Of a stretch of 64,000 bases of DNA, positions 1-11,499 are shown in pieces. A program made the translations under genes and the position numbers. The notes below the pieces were generated by a model that made no database searches, was not told the origin of the DNA, and saw only the letters and a list, made by a program, of their open reading frames with translations. Within the stretch, counting starts at the first letter, position 1. Every line of letters starts with the position of its first letter. This DNA comes from Neckera pumila (taxonomy: Eukaryota; Streptophyta; Bryopsida; Hypnales; Neckeraceae): NCBI GenBank assembly GCA_963969595.1, contig OZ018416.1, positions 5,100,065-5,164,064 on the forward strand, read 5' to 3'.

Positions 1-800
1 ATTCTAGTGTTAATAATAAGTGTTCCTATGTCCTCAACTTTGAAAATTAATCCTAATGGACCAAATCGCATATTTTTGGCAATATAGCGTTTTTGGTCAT
101 CCATTTACAAAAAAAAATTCATTTTTTTTCTTTGGAATTTGCAAACAATACACCATTGAAGAGTAGCTTCAAAACGCAACAATTTTCATTACTTCTGACT
201 ATATGGTTAAAAAATTATTATATGTATGTAGTTTCATTTGGAGCCTAGGCAACTCAAAAAATCACTTTTTTAAGAAATTAAATTTGGAAATTGGTTTTCT
301 AGATTCATCTATATGTGGAAAGCTTTGAGTCATTCTGTTTTGTTTAGCAAGACAAAAGTTATGAGGAATTTTAGTTTGCGAATAGTTGTGGAACCTCTAT
401 AATTCTAAAATATACTTTGAAATCCTTTATTTTAATTCAATTTTCAATATTTCTGGAAAATAAAATAAAACCATAGGATATAAAATACTTTTCTTAACAA
501 CATTACAACCATTAGGATTGGCACTTTTCAATTCCAAAACTAAATTCACAACAACTTGGTATTTTAAATCATTCTCTACTTCTTTCTACTAACTATTTTT
601 TTCAAGCATGAATATGAAATCTTTTTTGTTGAAATTTTTTATGTGTATTCCCAAGTTATTTTTTCAATATATCATGGAGAGTTGCAAGTTGTAGGGGCTA
701 AAAATTTTTGGGTAAAAAGTTTAAAAGATGAAACCTAACCATTTGGAAATAATTGAAAATAGTTCATTTTGAAATCCTAGCAACATGATCTTGCAATTGG
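1..800 (-). mobile_element. Partial TTAA-family element (subfamily II), reversed, cut by window edge
   Basis: The stretch matches, in reverse orientation, the interior of the roughly 0.92 kb elements seen at 10376-11291 and 44910-45830. Shared segments include the phrase around 'ttttggcaatatagcg', the 'caacaattttcatta' segment and the 'ggaaagctttgagtcatt' segment. One end lies left of the window and the other is degraded near 800-850. No coding potential was seen. The family assignment rests on internal similarity only. Confidence 0.55.
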
Positions 801-954
801 TAAGGTTTTTTATTCTAAAATTTTAGGAGGGTCTAATAAGCTAACCCTTGAAGGATGTTGAGGTCAAAAAGTGGTTGATGGATGACTTTATTGTTCACTG
901 TAGAAAGAATAAATGCACCTATTGGTCCAATAATCAGAGCAAGTTTGGCAACTA

Positions 955-1247
955 AGGTAACTGCACCTTAAATCACACACTTAAGCAATTCAACCTGATT
1001 CAGTATGGTTTTCAATATTATATCGAATTTTTTTTTGTGGGGTCCCATTGGTAGTCAAAAAGGAATTCTAGATTCTCTAAAAATGCATTTTTTGGACACT
1101 GTGTGAATAAACTACAAATTTCCAAAGTGTTGAGAATAGGTGTATCCAAAAGCGATCATAAAGTCATATGAACAATGGGAGTACATTTTAGGCATGAATA
1201 TCCACTGTGCGATTTTAGGAACCATGCAATTTTAGGTGTAGTTACCT
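955..1247. mobile_element. TA-flanked MITE, AGGTAACTGCACC family
   Basis: Inverted termini AGGTAACTGCACC and GGTGTAGTTACCT are bounded by TA at 953-954 and 1248-1249. The 293-bp interior carries the 'cacttaagcaattca' block and is nearly identical to the copies at 22744-23024 and 31798-32063. It is non-coding. The TA duplication suggests a Tc1/mariner (Stowaway-like) origin. Confidence 0.8.
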
Positions 1248-1282
1248 TATGTACCTTTATCATGGAGACTTTGTCCTCTAAC

Positions 1283-1590
1283 CATTAGGAAAGAATTTCA
1301 GCCCTCCAGAAGGCCGCTAAAGAATTGATTTATGGGACCCCTTTGGTGCAATTTCAGAATGAATAAAAATTTATTTTTTCTTAAGAACATTTTTTTTTTG
1401 AAAAAAAAAATTAAAAAAATACTTAAAAAATTAAAATCTGACATGGCACTGCTAGTGCCATATCAGCATCCAATTTTAAATATTAAAAATAATTAATAAT
1501 TAATAATGATTGATTTTGATTTTTTTCCACAATTGCACCGGATAGGTGCCAAACTTGCGGCCTTCTGGAGGGCTAGAACTTTTCCTAATG
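1283..1590. mobile_element. TIR element with CATTAGGAAA termini
   Basis: Inverted termini of about 34 bp begin CATTAGGAAA and include AGCCCTCCAGAAGGCCGC, mirrored by GCGGCCTTCTGGAGGGCT and TTTTCCTAATG. The interior is AT-rich and non-coding. The right end of a second copy is recognisable at about 33715-33778. No convincing target-site duplication was seen, so the superfamily is unassigned. Confidence 0.7.
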
Positions 1591-2171
1591 TCTGTAAGGA
1601 CGTGGCTCCCTGTGACCACAATAGTCACCAAAATTTCCCGATTATTGAAACAATAGATGCATTCTCTTTTTCTATAGTTAATAGTGAAGTCATCCATTGG
1701 AGCACTCTAGTCCATGGCATCCTTGCAAGGTTAAGGATTAACTAAAGGATCCTATGATTGGATTTGTTAAAAAATAAAATAATGTAGATGAAGATTTTAG
1801 CCTTGCTTTGGAGACTAGTATTCTGAAGCAATTTTGGGCCTCTAAACATGAAAGAGCTTTAGGAGTTAATAATAATTATTTATACAAAGTAACTCTAAAA
1901 ATTCTCAAATGAACTGCATTCACTTTTGCTTTCATTTGCAAAAAGAGTGCTACGATATTATCCCCTGATTTCTCTTCAGAATTGCTGGTTTTAGGTGCGG
2001 ATACCTTACCTGATCAGCAGGTTCACTGAAACACATAATCATAAAAAAAACGGACTTCAAAAATACTGTAGTGGAACAGATCCATTGGACTGTTTAAAGC
2101 TTTTTCAATACAATTATAAGAACCCTCATGCTCATCTACTAACTTTATCTCTCAGTCAAGGTAGGCAGTTA

Positions 2172-2547
2172 AGGTAGAAGCACCAATTGTTGACCACGCT
2201 ACCCAACCTATAGGGTGCGTTGTTTCCAACCTTAGGTTGGAAATCAGGCTTGGAGTGTTGATTTTCTGTCCTTTTCAAGGTTGGGACTAATATGGTTACG
2301 ACACATGTCCTAAAATAGTGAGCATCCTTGAGAATCGGAATTGGAAGACTCTAGACATTGTCTACTAGTGAAATGCACTTTTTGGCTCCCAAAATTCACT
2401 GTAATTTCAATTTTGGGAATTAAATTCTGAAAATTTTACAATCTCCATATTTCCTATCTTCCTACATGGGAAAAATTTCCACCACCTCATACTGCGCACA
2501 ATCTGCTCCAAAACTGCTTAAATGATCGACTACTGGTGTTTCTACCT
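2172..2547 (-). mobile_element. TA-flanked MITE, AGGTAGAAGCACC family, 376 bp
   Basis: Inverted termini AGGTAGAAGCACCA and TGGTGTTTCTACCT lie between TA dinucleotides at 2170-2171 and 2548-2549. The interior (the 'ttcactgtaatttcaa' and 'ccaaccttaggttgg' blocks) is the reverse complement of the copy at 15187-15565. It is non-coding. Confidence 0.82.
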
Positions 2548-2734
2548 TAATGCAGTACCTGCTGAAGTTCTGTGTGATAAAAAAGGGTATTGTACATCAG
2601 CAGTCGTACATCCAACAGTTCAACATCCTGCAGACCCAGGCCATTCAAGTTCACGTCTCCAAGCAGATACAGACAGAAATTCAGAAAGACTTGGGAGCAG
2701 TCTACCAGACGTACAAAGCCACTACCCAGCTACA

Positions 2735-3550
2735 GTTGATATCAAAGCAAGAGTAGATATCAAGCCTAATATTTGTGTCAAAAACAAAAACAAAAACAAA
2801 AAAATATTTAAGCTAGAGTTGACAATATGCTCCTTGTCAGCAAAACTGGTGGTATTGATATTGACACGGTGGAGCCAGGAGAGGCGCTTGTTCATTCAGG
2901 GTGCCCCATCACCGTGCTTGTATGGAGACGGTGAACAGACTCGAAAACTGCTGCTGCTAACAGGCAAAAAACCACTAACTTACTCACTACCTAACTCAAG
3001 CACTATTGTTAAGTCATTCAGCCAGGTAAGTTATTGCTGTGTTACCGTCAAAGCTCGAGTCGATTTTATCTCCTTGCAATGAAATCCTGTTTCATTTGTT
3101 TCCAAAAAAAACAAAAAAAACACGAGTCGATATCAAAGCTATTATAAAACTACATATAATTTCAATTAAAGCTTAGCGTGCTCCCTGCCAACAAAACTGG
3201 TGGTATTGAGAGGCCCTATCACCGCGCTTCTCTGGGGATGGTGAAGAGGCTTAGAAACGGCTGCTAGAGTTCACAAGCCACGACCAGCGCGAGCATTCAC
3301 AAGTCACTGTCACTAGCATCAAAGCTCGAGATGATATCAAAGCTAATATCAAATATCAAAGCTAGAATTGGTAATTTGATCTCTGCCCTGTTGACAACAA
3401 GACTGAAAGGTTCAGGACAGGGAAAAGGAGCGGGGGTGCTGTTGATTCAGAGGAGCTCTATTACCGTGCTTCTATGGAGATTGACATGCCCGAGCCAGCC
3501 ATAGCCAGCATGGGCCTCCCACACTCCAGAGAGGAGAGGGGCATATTGAA
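2735..3550 (-). repeat. Decayed tandem copies of the 3' end of the adjacent LysM kinase gene
   Basis: Downstream of the kinase stop codon, a unit of about 250-300 bp is repeated three to four times with strong decay. Each unit has a 'gatatcaaagc' block, an 'aaaactggtggtattga' block and a remnant of the kinase's last codons. The best remnant (about 3455-3530) read on the minus strand still encodes a variant of the gene's C-terminus, ending SIEAR followed by a stop. Weaker remnants lie near 3205-3245 and 2895-2945. A LINE-like 3' tail is inserted near 3075-3120. Confidence 0.65.
3070..3120 (+). mobile_element. LINE 3'-end fragment
   Basis: The motif 'ttgcaatgaaat', then 'tgtttcatttgt' and an A-rich tail matches the 3' ends at 16560-16592, 32480-32510 and 45905-45945. 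It is a very short 5'-truncated remnant inside the tandem repeats downstream of the LysM kinase gene. Confidence 0.55.
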
Positions 3551-3559
3551 ATGGCCCGA

Positions 3560-5916
3560 TTACCGAGCTTCAATGGAGACCGTGGACATGCCCGAGCCAT
3601 AGCCAGCATTGGCCTCCCACTCCATCGACGCCGCCAGCATCTTGGAGAGCGCGAATGTCACATCCTTCATGCTGGGCCTCACAGCGGGATCCGCATCCAC
3701 ACAAGTCTTGGCCAAGCTCGCAACACTAGTGGCGATGTCCAAAGGGTAGGCCGAGTGCAACTGCGGGTCCATGAACCTGCGCAGCTGCACTGTTTGCCGG
3801 TCCCCACTCACATCCAACACTTCAAAGATGATATCTGACAATGCTTGCTCTTTCTGATCAACCGCATTATCATCCTCGGGGCGTACAATGGCGTCCTTGC
3901 CAGACAAAATCTCCAAAAGCACTACCCCATAGGCGAACACATCAGCTTTCACGGTGACGAGACCGTGCTCGAGATACTCAGGGGCCATGTAGCCCTGCGT
4001 GCCCGTGATGTGGCGGGTGAGCAAGGGCCCTGCTCCTGAAGTGGCCGCGGACTTGGCCATGCCGAAGTTGGCCACTTTCGCTCGGAAGCTCCCGTCCAAG
4101 AGGATGTTGCTGCTCTTCACGTCCTTGTGCACGAAGCTGGGGTTGGTGTAGTTGTGGATGTAGTCCAGCCCTGACGCCACGTCCAGGGCAATTCGCACCC
4201 TGGCTGTCCATGGCAAGTACGCGGTGCTTTGGGTGAACCTGTTCCGCCCAATTGCAGATTGATTCTGCAGGCAGTCGCTCAGGGATCCGTTCTCTGCGTA
4301 CTCGTAAATGAGGAACAGATGCTCTGAACCTCCAACACACATCCCCACCAGCTTTACCTGCAGAACAGCCACTTTCCATTCAGACTCACAAAACCAAACA
4401 AAAGTAAGAGATTACAAAATTCCAGCAATCAATCTCAGAACAAACATTGTACACCAACCTAGCGGCCTCCATTTTATCTCAGTCCCCGTCAGGAGAAAAC
4501 CGAACTTATGATAGTAAGTAAGACCATGCCTTTGGCTGTTTATCGTGCTTACCATCACCGAAGGTGAGGACTTTAATTAAATTTTCGTTAGAACCCCTAT
4601 GGCTATGGCACAGAACTGTACACAGGGAGAAAATTTGGAGAATCTTTTGAATTCAGCCATGAAGAGGTTGGGAGGATCCATGTCCGTACCAGATTGCTGT
4701 GATGAACCTGACACAGAATTTTCAACTCCTGCGACATGTTGCCCTTCATCTGCTTGATGGCCACAAGTTGTCCATTGATGCGCCCCCTGTACACCGATCC
4801 CTGGACGAGATTCTCCGCACTGAAGTCCTGCGTGGCATCTTGAAGCTCCTGGTACGACAGCAAAATCGGCTTATCCGAGCCCACCACATCCGACATGCCC
4901 GCCAGCATCTCCAGATGATAAGTATTCGGCTTCATCCCTCCTGAGTCTTTGGCGGAGCCACTCGGCGCATTCTGGTAATACTCCCGGCTCTCATACATCC
5001 CAACACCTTTAGGATCACCAGCACGCCTTTGGCAAGCTTTCGTCAACAACAGCGCCCCAAACACAGCCGCCAACGTCAACCCAAACGCCCCCACCGCAAT
5101 TCCAACAATAAGCGGCGTCTTGGAAGCTGATTTCGTCACTACCACAACACTGGGAGACTCACTTGGCGCAGGAGGAGTTGCAATTACAGGAGGCGGAGTA
5201 GGCACAGCAGCGAAGTTCATAGTTGCCAATGGCGGCAAGGAAGCTAGCGGAACCAGAAGCGTAGTATTCTCCCCAAGTGGTTTATCAACCTCAATCTGGT
5301 TGGCAGCGCTAAGCTCAGCTGTTGTGATCCCATAGTATCCACTAATAATGTCCAGAGTCTCACCAAAGTAGACTGTGTGTGTGAGCAAGAAGTTGGCTCC
5401 GTTTGCGGTCTGTGTTGCTGTAGGACAAGCGCAGAAAATCGGAACCATGATTGTATCCCCAATTTGGAGGTCGTAGACGTCTTTAGTGGGGTTCAGGATT
5501 ATCATGGCTTGGTAGGTGGTTAACCCGCCGTAGATTGTCACCGAGAGTAGCCAGAAAGTGTCCCCGGAGACAATCGTGTGTTGAACTGCCATCTGCTGGG
5601 TCACGTTCTGGCAGCTGCAGTCCAAGGGGATGTAGAGAGGCTGGGCTTGTCGGAGACCGGAGCTCGGAGAAAGGAGGTTGAGACCACTCACATTGGAAAC
5701 GGCTGTGGAGGTTTTGTTGAAGTAGCCGCCCACTTTCTGCAGGGTTTCGTTCGATTGGAAGGTTCGGTATAAGGCGTAGGCGCTGCAGGTTTTGCGAACG
5801 CCGGTGCAGGCGTAGCCGTCTGTGTTGTTGTACTGCTGCTGGGCCATCGCCATGGGCACTAGTACCACTGCCCAGAACAACAGAACCACAGGTCCATTTC
5901 TCCACATCGACAACAT
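3560..5916 (-). CDS. LysM receptor-like kinase, LYK4/5-NFR5 type (two exons)
   Basis: The exons are 4690-5916 and 3560-4357. The single intron (4358-4689) is GT-AG and phase 0, restoring 'HHSNLVKLVGMC'. I chose the ATG at 5916 (a second is at 5907); the frame is open upstream but has no ATG. The product is 674 aa. It has a signal peptide (about 1-25, ending AMA), three LysM modules (about 50-97, 113-160, 179-225) separated by CxC pairs at 100/102 and 162/164, a Pro-rich stalk, a membrane segment (about 268-291) and a kinase domain from about 355. The VAIK lysine is Lys388. The glycine loop is degenerate (VQGSVYRG), the catalytic loop reads HKD (486-488) and DFG is NFG (506-508), while APE (534-536) is kept. 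In this family such receptors bind chitin or lipochitin oligosaccharides and signal through an active CERK1/NFR1-type partner. I infer weak or no catalytic activity. Chitin versus Nod/Myc-factor specificity cannot be told from sequence. Confidence 0.95.
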
Positions 5917-6112
5917 CTTGCTAGACTCTGTCCTTCTTCTGCTTCGAGGGTGGGTCGATGTATTTGGATTCCGTAGCAACAATCGGATGCTTCACTTCGG
6001 CAATTGTTTACTTTGGTCCATTAGAAAATTGAACAGGACGTCCAGGACGAGAAACCAAAGCCTCAGCCACAGACCTGCAAGATAAGGTTACGTCACTCCT
6101 CAGTCTCAAAAG

Positions 6113-6565
6113 TTTCACAGCCGATCTTGACCAACATAACTTCATTACATTTCAAAGACGAAGTGCTTAACGGTAACTCATATTTCTGACTGTAGTAATA
6201 CGACCGCGCCACTCCAAAATACAGCCTCTGAGCTCACGAAGTACCGGAACAACAAATCGCTCGGCGACTCTACTGAAGGCGCTCTTCAACTAGTTTAGTT
6301 CCAGATTTGCATTAGCTCCTCAACATCGGCTCGTCAACTCAAATCTTCAACACGTAACCCACGCCACTTCATTCCATTTCAAACCCAAAGTTCTAAACGG
6401 CAAAATCCATACTCTGACTGTATAAAAGTAGTAGTACGACCACATTTAAAACAAACAAAACCTCTCAGCTCTTGAAGGACCCAACAACAACAGTCGCTTA
6501 ACTACTCAACTGATAGGCCGGTAAACTATTCCTCATCCTAAAGCTCCACTCTCCTCAACTAACTT
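6113..6565. repeat. Tandem duplication upstream of the LysM kinase gene
   Basis: Two diverged copies of a roughly 230-bp unit (about 6113-6330 and 6360-6565) share blocks such as 'ttcatt(a/c)catttcaaa', 'ctgactgta', 'agtacgacca' and 'ttagtcccagat'. They lie 200-650 bp upstream of the kinase start codon, in its probable promoter or 5' UTR. The functional effect is unknown. Confidence 0.6.
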
Positions 6566-7560
6566 AGTCCCAGATATGCACTGGCGAGTCGACGACGTCG
6601 TTGAGCGAGCAAAACCCAAGATAGCTAACTATCAACCAATTTCTGCCCTCAACTTCATCTCTAAACCAAGACAGCATGTAATCAGAATAGCGCACATCAT
6701 TCGTATCCAAAGATTCCAACAAAATCCAACCCGACCCGACCCAACCCAACTCAACACACACCCTCTGTGTAAGTACAGGTTCCTATGCCATACCTGGTTC
6801 TTTGTCGCACCCCGCCCAGCCATGCCGAGCGAGCGAACCCCAAGAACGTACCCAATGCAAGAACACTCTCCAATGAAGGTCGATCGAGCGTTGCAAGTGA
6901 GCCAACCCCACAACAGACGGCTCCTGAGAGCAGACGTACAGCACCAACACACTTCGCAGCGGAAATCACTCCTACTCGATCAGTTTCAAAGCTAATTCAA
7001 GCCAAGGCAAGGCAAGCCAAGCTAGCTGAGTGGAACCCCACCCAAAGAATTGGCAGTGGATTTGGTAGCCCCCTGGGACTTTGATTGTTGCGGTGCGAGA
7101 GCGAGTAACTAGGCGAAGTGGCAAAGCTAAGGAAAGTTATGGGTGAGCTCGTGCAGGGGAGGTTGCCATTTTGAAGAGGCCATGAGATGCGCGCGGTGGG
7201 GTTCGACAGCAGCGGAAACCACGAAGGCTGGAATATGGGGAGCTCAGGGAAGGCCCCTGGAAACGCGGTGTTTGTTTGGGAGAGGGTGTGAGTGTGAATG
7301 GGGTTTGGGGCTTTTGAGGGGTTGGTTGGTAGGTGTTAAATTCCGACATTCGGTACCGACCTACCGGATGAGGGGGGTCGTTGGCGTCAGTGAGGGTCAA
7401 CTTGGGGTCAGGAAGACCCGCCCCACATGTGGGGCAGTTAGTAAGTTACTAGGACCTGAGTTCTTTTCCAAGTATTTTAGTGATTTTAGTGACAATAATA
7501 AATTGGCCGTTTTGGGGATGGAAATTGGAGTGAAAAGAACTCCTAAAATTGTCTAGCGAG
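6566..7560. other. Upstream region of the LysM kinase gene, no gene seen
   Basis: This segment is less AT-rich than the flanking repeats. It contains several open frames on both strands, but none resembles a known protein or shows consistent coding character. It ends where the transposon-dense region begins (about 7.6 kb). It is probably promoter or intergenic sequence. Confidence 0.5.
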
Positions 7561-7633
7561 ACAATGGTCTTCCCAATGCTGGAAAGGTATCATGCTGGCT
7601 ACACATCAGGGAGGGACTTATCACTTGATTTAA

Positions 7634-9147
7634 CCTCTAAAGTCCCATTGTCCCCTTGGGGGACAAATCAGATTTCGGGCAGGTACCTACGGGCTTAATC
7701 TTTATTGAAACTTTTTGAAACTTTTCCATAAGATAGAAAAACTGATTAGCTTCATGGGAATATAATTTTTATTTCAATTGGTGCCCGAGAGCAAAAGTTA
7801 TACCACAAAAAGCCTGAATCTGAACTCGGCGGGCACCACAACTTTTTTTTTTTAAAAGTCAAAACAAATTTTAATTTTGTTTTTCTTTGAAACTTTATAT
7901 TTTTGTCTACATGTGAAGCTTTGATTTATTTTATTTGGACTAATAATGAGCAAGTTATGGACAATCTTGTTTTTTGGGCAATCTAAGCATCTTTTTGAAA
8001 AAATAACTTGTAGGATTCATTTCTAAATGCAATTTCGAGAATGTTGTGTTTTCTTGCTAAAACAATCTCACCATTGGAATTATTGTATTTCAATCCCATC
8101 TAAGAGCTATTAACGATTTAGTTTTTTTTTCAATCTTGGACCTACTTCTACTTAACAATTTTTTATCCCCTAAATGCCCGAGGCACCAAAATCTAGTATT
8201 TGCAAGACTTGGAAGCTAAATAAAACCTAACCAAGTTGCTATTTTTAATAGTTTATATTTTTGAAAGTTCTTCTTGAAGTCTAATTTTAGCACCAAAAAT
8301 CCGATCTTGAAAATACACGATAGCGATTTTTCTATTCAAATTTTTGTACAAGGGTACCTAGTGCAATCTTGACTTCCCATAGTGTTGAGAGCTCTTGGAA
8401 ATGAGTCTAAAATACACTAGATCTTGGAGAAAAAACCACATTCAAAATTCATTTAAAAAAGTTGTAGTGTAGATTTTAAGAAGTCATAAATTGATCATGG
8501 TTATACAAGTTAGGTCCTTTAACCTCATATTTTTTTGGTCACCAACTTTTTTGACTTGATTTGTGTAAAGAAGATTGAAAGATTTTTGCAGTTTTAGCAC
8601 CCTCATGGTCAAACATTATAATCTTTCACTCCATAAGTGATATTCTTGAGTTTTCTTTTCTTATGAGATCTCTAACATGTCTAGTTTTAATTTGTACGGT
8701 TACATTTCAAAAAAAATTGATACAACTTATCAAAATGTTGGCATTTTGTTCAATTTAGAGCAAATTCCAAGAAGCCCAAAACAGGCCTTGGGCATTTAGG
8801 GATTAAAGAATGAAAATCAATTGTATTTTTTCTGAAATTTTTTTAGTAGACTTTCAACTTACATCTTCAACATAAAAATTTTTTAATTCAAAGTCTGTAG
8901 TGCAAAAAAATTCTGCAAATGGCTGTCAAAGTCATCTATAATTGCAAGTCAGTGTTCAAAAAACTTTCTTTTTCTACTTTGAATGCTAATATCTTCCAAT
9001 CTATATGGTCAAACTTCATGAAAACTTTACCACATGATCCTATGGTTAGATTCTCAAAAAAAAAAAAATTGTGTTCTTAGGTGAATGCAGCCAAAATGGC
9101 AGTTTTGAGTGGTTTTTGACAAAAAAATGGCCTTGGGACTTTAAGGG
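7634..9147 (+). mobile_element. TTAA-family element (subfamily I) carrying a nested relative
   Basis: The element starts CCTCTAAAGTCCC after TTAA (7630-7633) and ends CTTTAAGGG before TTAA (9148-9151). The interior has the subfamily I signatures: 'ccccttgggggacaaa', 'tttcaattggtgcccg', 'aaagttatggacaat' and 'aaatggcagttttgag'. Its 1.5 kb length, against the usual 0.92 kb, is explained by a nested insertion at 8167-8802. No open frame of note was seen. Confidence 0.75.
8167..8802. mobile_element. Short TTAA-family element (636 bp) nested in a subfamily I copy
   Basis: The termini CCCCTAAATGCCCGAGGC and GGCCTTGGGCATTTAGGGA are mirror images. The right flank is TTAA and the left flank TTAT. Other subfamily I copies read 'aatttttttaagaatg' without interruption here (for example about 27527-27545), so the insertion hit that TTAA. 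Confidence 0.7.
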
Positions 9148-9151
9148 TTAA

Positions 9152-10210
9152 CCCGTAAGAGCTCAAGTATTCCCCGAGGGGACACTTGGGACTTGGGGCA
9201 AGCTCATGTGACCTCAGTTTTTCACATGATTTTTGAAACTTTTTTTGGAGATAGGAAAGCACATTAGCTTTGCGTGCATACAAATTTCACCAAAATCCAA
9301 CTTATACTCAAAAAGTTATGAGCATTTGAATAAAAATTCTAATTTGTTCTCTTATTGCCCCTGCCTTTGACTCCCAAGGGGCAACAGTGGTGGGCAAGAT
9401 AAGAGAGCTACGGGGGCAGGGCAAATAACCGGCCATACATGTTGAGCATGGCCCAAAGGGCCTCGGGGATGAATTTCCTAACTGCCTTTACTTTGGAATT
9501 GCAAAAGCCAGATTGGAGAGAGGTGAGAACTTGCAAGGGAGCAGTGGATGAGGACAAGGGGAATTTATCGAGAATGGCAAAGAACTTCGTGGGAACATGC
9601 AAGGGACCCTTTTTTCAAGCACAGACCAATTGCTATGCCTAACCGGATGTCACATTAGGCTTAAAGAGCTTCTAGATGTTAGAGATTTTGAAGTTTTCCA
9701 TTTTTTTTCTTCCAACTTCTGAAGTATAAGTGCATCTTTCAATCCAAAGTTCAGATTTTCTATATCAAAAAATGTGTGATAGGAAAAATGATTTGAAAAT
9801 GGCCTAGTGTATTGTCATTACTTGGGACATTGTGGCAAATTTTAATTTTTTTGAATGCCTAACTTGTCTTTGATTGCCTTGAAAATTGGCATGCACATAC
9901 CTAACATATTTCCCCATAAGAATTTAAATTGGAGGTCTATAGTGGAAAAAGATTCAGCAAACGGCAGTCAAAGGCATCTAAAATTTTCGGTCACAATGAA
10001 AAGAAAAGAAAAAGACTTTGAATGCAAATATCTTGCAATTTGTATGGTCAAACCTCACCAAATTTTTACCACATATTCTCACACAAGTGAACAACAAGAT
10101 CCTATAGTTATATTCCCAAAAATCAATTTTTCAAACTTTTTTGATGAATGCTCTAGAAATGGCAGTTTTGGGTGGTTTTTGAGTTAGAAAAGGCCTTGGG
10201 CCTTTAGGGG
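9152..10210 (+). mobile_element. TTAA-family element (subfamily I), abutting the previous copy
   Basis: It begins CCCGTAAGAGC directly after the TTAA at 9148-9151, shared with the preceding element, and ends GGCCTTTAGGGG before TTAA at 10211-10214. A GC-richer segment at about 9340-9660 of unknown origin is embedded in it. No recognisable protein is encoded. Confidence 0.7.
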
Positions 10211-10375
10211 TTAAGGAATGGGGTCTGATGAAGAGCTACATAAGACAATTTTGTTCATTGTAGAGGTCCCCATTTCAAGAATGCCAAAGGGCCCCCTATC
10301 TCATTGATAAACAATGATTGTTATATCCAACCACTACACCAAAATGGTTATTTAGTATGATTTAACCCCTAAAGG

Positions 10376-11291
10376 TCAAAGACTAAGTTTTCACCCAAAA
10401 CACTCCAAAACTGCCATTTCTAGTACAAGTACCAAATTTTAGAAAAATAAAAACATCTTTGGACAATTATAACCATAGGATGTTGTAGTAAGCTTGTTTG
10501 AGAATATATAGAAAAAATTTCAAAATTTTTCACCTTGTAGATTGCAAGATATTAGCATTTGAATTGACAAAACACCTTTTATTGGCCCTGCAAAAAATTG
10601 GGCAGCTGCACCTTCACAAGGTCACATTTAAATGAAAAAATGTCCAAAGTGGTGGTTACTCCTTGGATTCATTCTTCAAAGCAAGTTGGCAACATGCTCG
10701 AAAAATTTCAGATCATTTGGAATTGTACAGTATATAGGAAAAAAAAGGTTGTAGAAAGTTGCAGAGAATGATTCAAAACACGAAATTGTTAAGAATTTAA
10801 TTATAGAATTGAAAAATATCAATCCCAACGGTTGTAATGTTGTAATAAACAATATACATCCTATTCTTTTATTTCTTCCAAAAAATATTAAAAATTGAGT
10901 TATATAAAGGACTTCAAAGTTTATTTTAAAGTAGGAATCCACAACTGCCCACAAACTAGAATACCTCATACTTTTCATCTCATAAATCAAAATGGAATAA
11001 TTCAAAATCTTTACATGTACATATAAATCTAGAAAATCAATTTCAATTTTTTTTTCTTAAAAGTGATTTTTCAGAATTTTTTTGAGCTGCCCTCCGACCG
11101 TTGAAAATGACATACCATCCAATAAATTTTCAATCATGTAGTCAAAAATTTTGAAAATTGTTGGGCCTTAAAGCTACTCTTTGGATACACATTGTATGAA
11201 ATTTTCAAAGAGAATTTTTTTTTGTTTATATTGAGCTGCCCAAAATCGTTGTGTTGCCAAAAAAACCTTGTTTGCTTGGGTCCTTTAGGGG
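10376..11291 (+). mobile_element. TTAA-family element (subfamily II)
   Basis: It begins CCCCTAAAGGTC after TTAA (10372-10375) and ends GGTCCTTTAGGGG before GTAA (one change from TTAA). The 916-bp interior is colinear with 44910-45830. At about 11041-11060 it keeps the uninterrupted 'cTTAAaagtgattttt' that is the empty site for the nested insertion at 26983-27905. Confidence 0.75.
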
Positions 11292-11499
11292 GTAAACTAT
11301 TTACCACAAGGACATATTATGTATTTAGCACCAGCTATATTTGTTGCATTATAGTATTTGTGGTGTGCAATGGTAGCATTGTTAGATTGGGCATCCTAAT
11401 TCTTATGCCAATTAATTATCCACCAACACTAAATAACCATTTTAGTGTATTGGGCTAGAATGAATTAAGAGTCTTTTGGATGGGAATTATTTCTAATCT

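Noticed and set aside
2522..3082. 186-codon plus-strand open frame
   Set aside because: It begins inside a MITE end and runs through degraded tandem repeats and a LINE tail. No family motif was seen and the frame is not shared between the repeat units.
7143..7556. 137-codon plus frame upstream of the LysM kinase
   Set aside because: It is Gly/Arg/Trp-rich without any domain and lies in probable promoter or intergenic sequence. An overlapping frame exists on the other strand.
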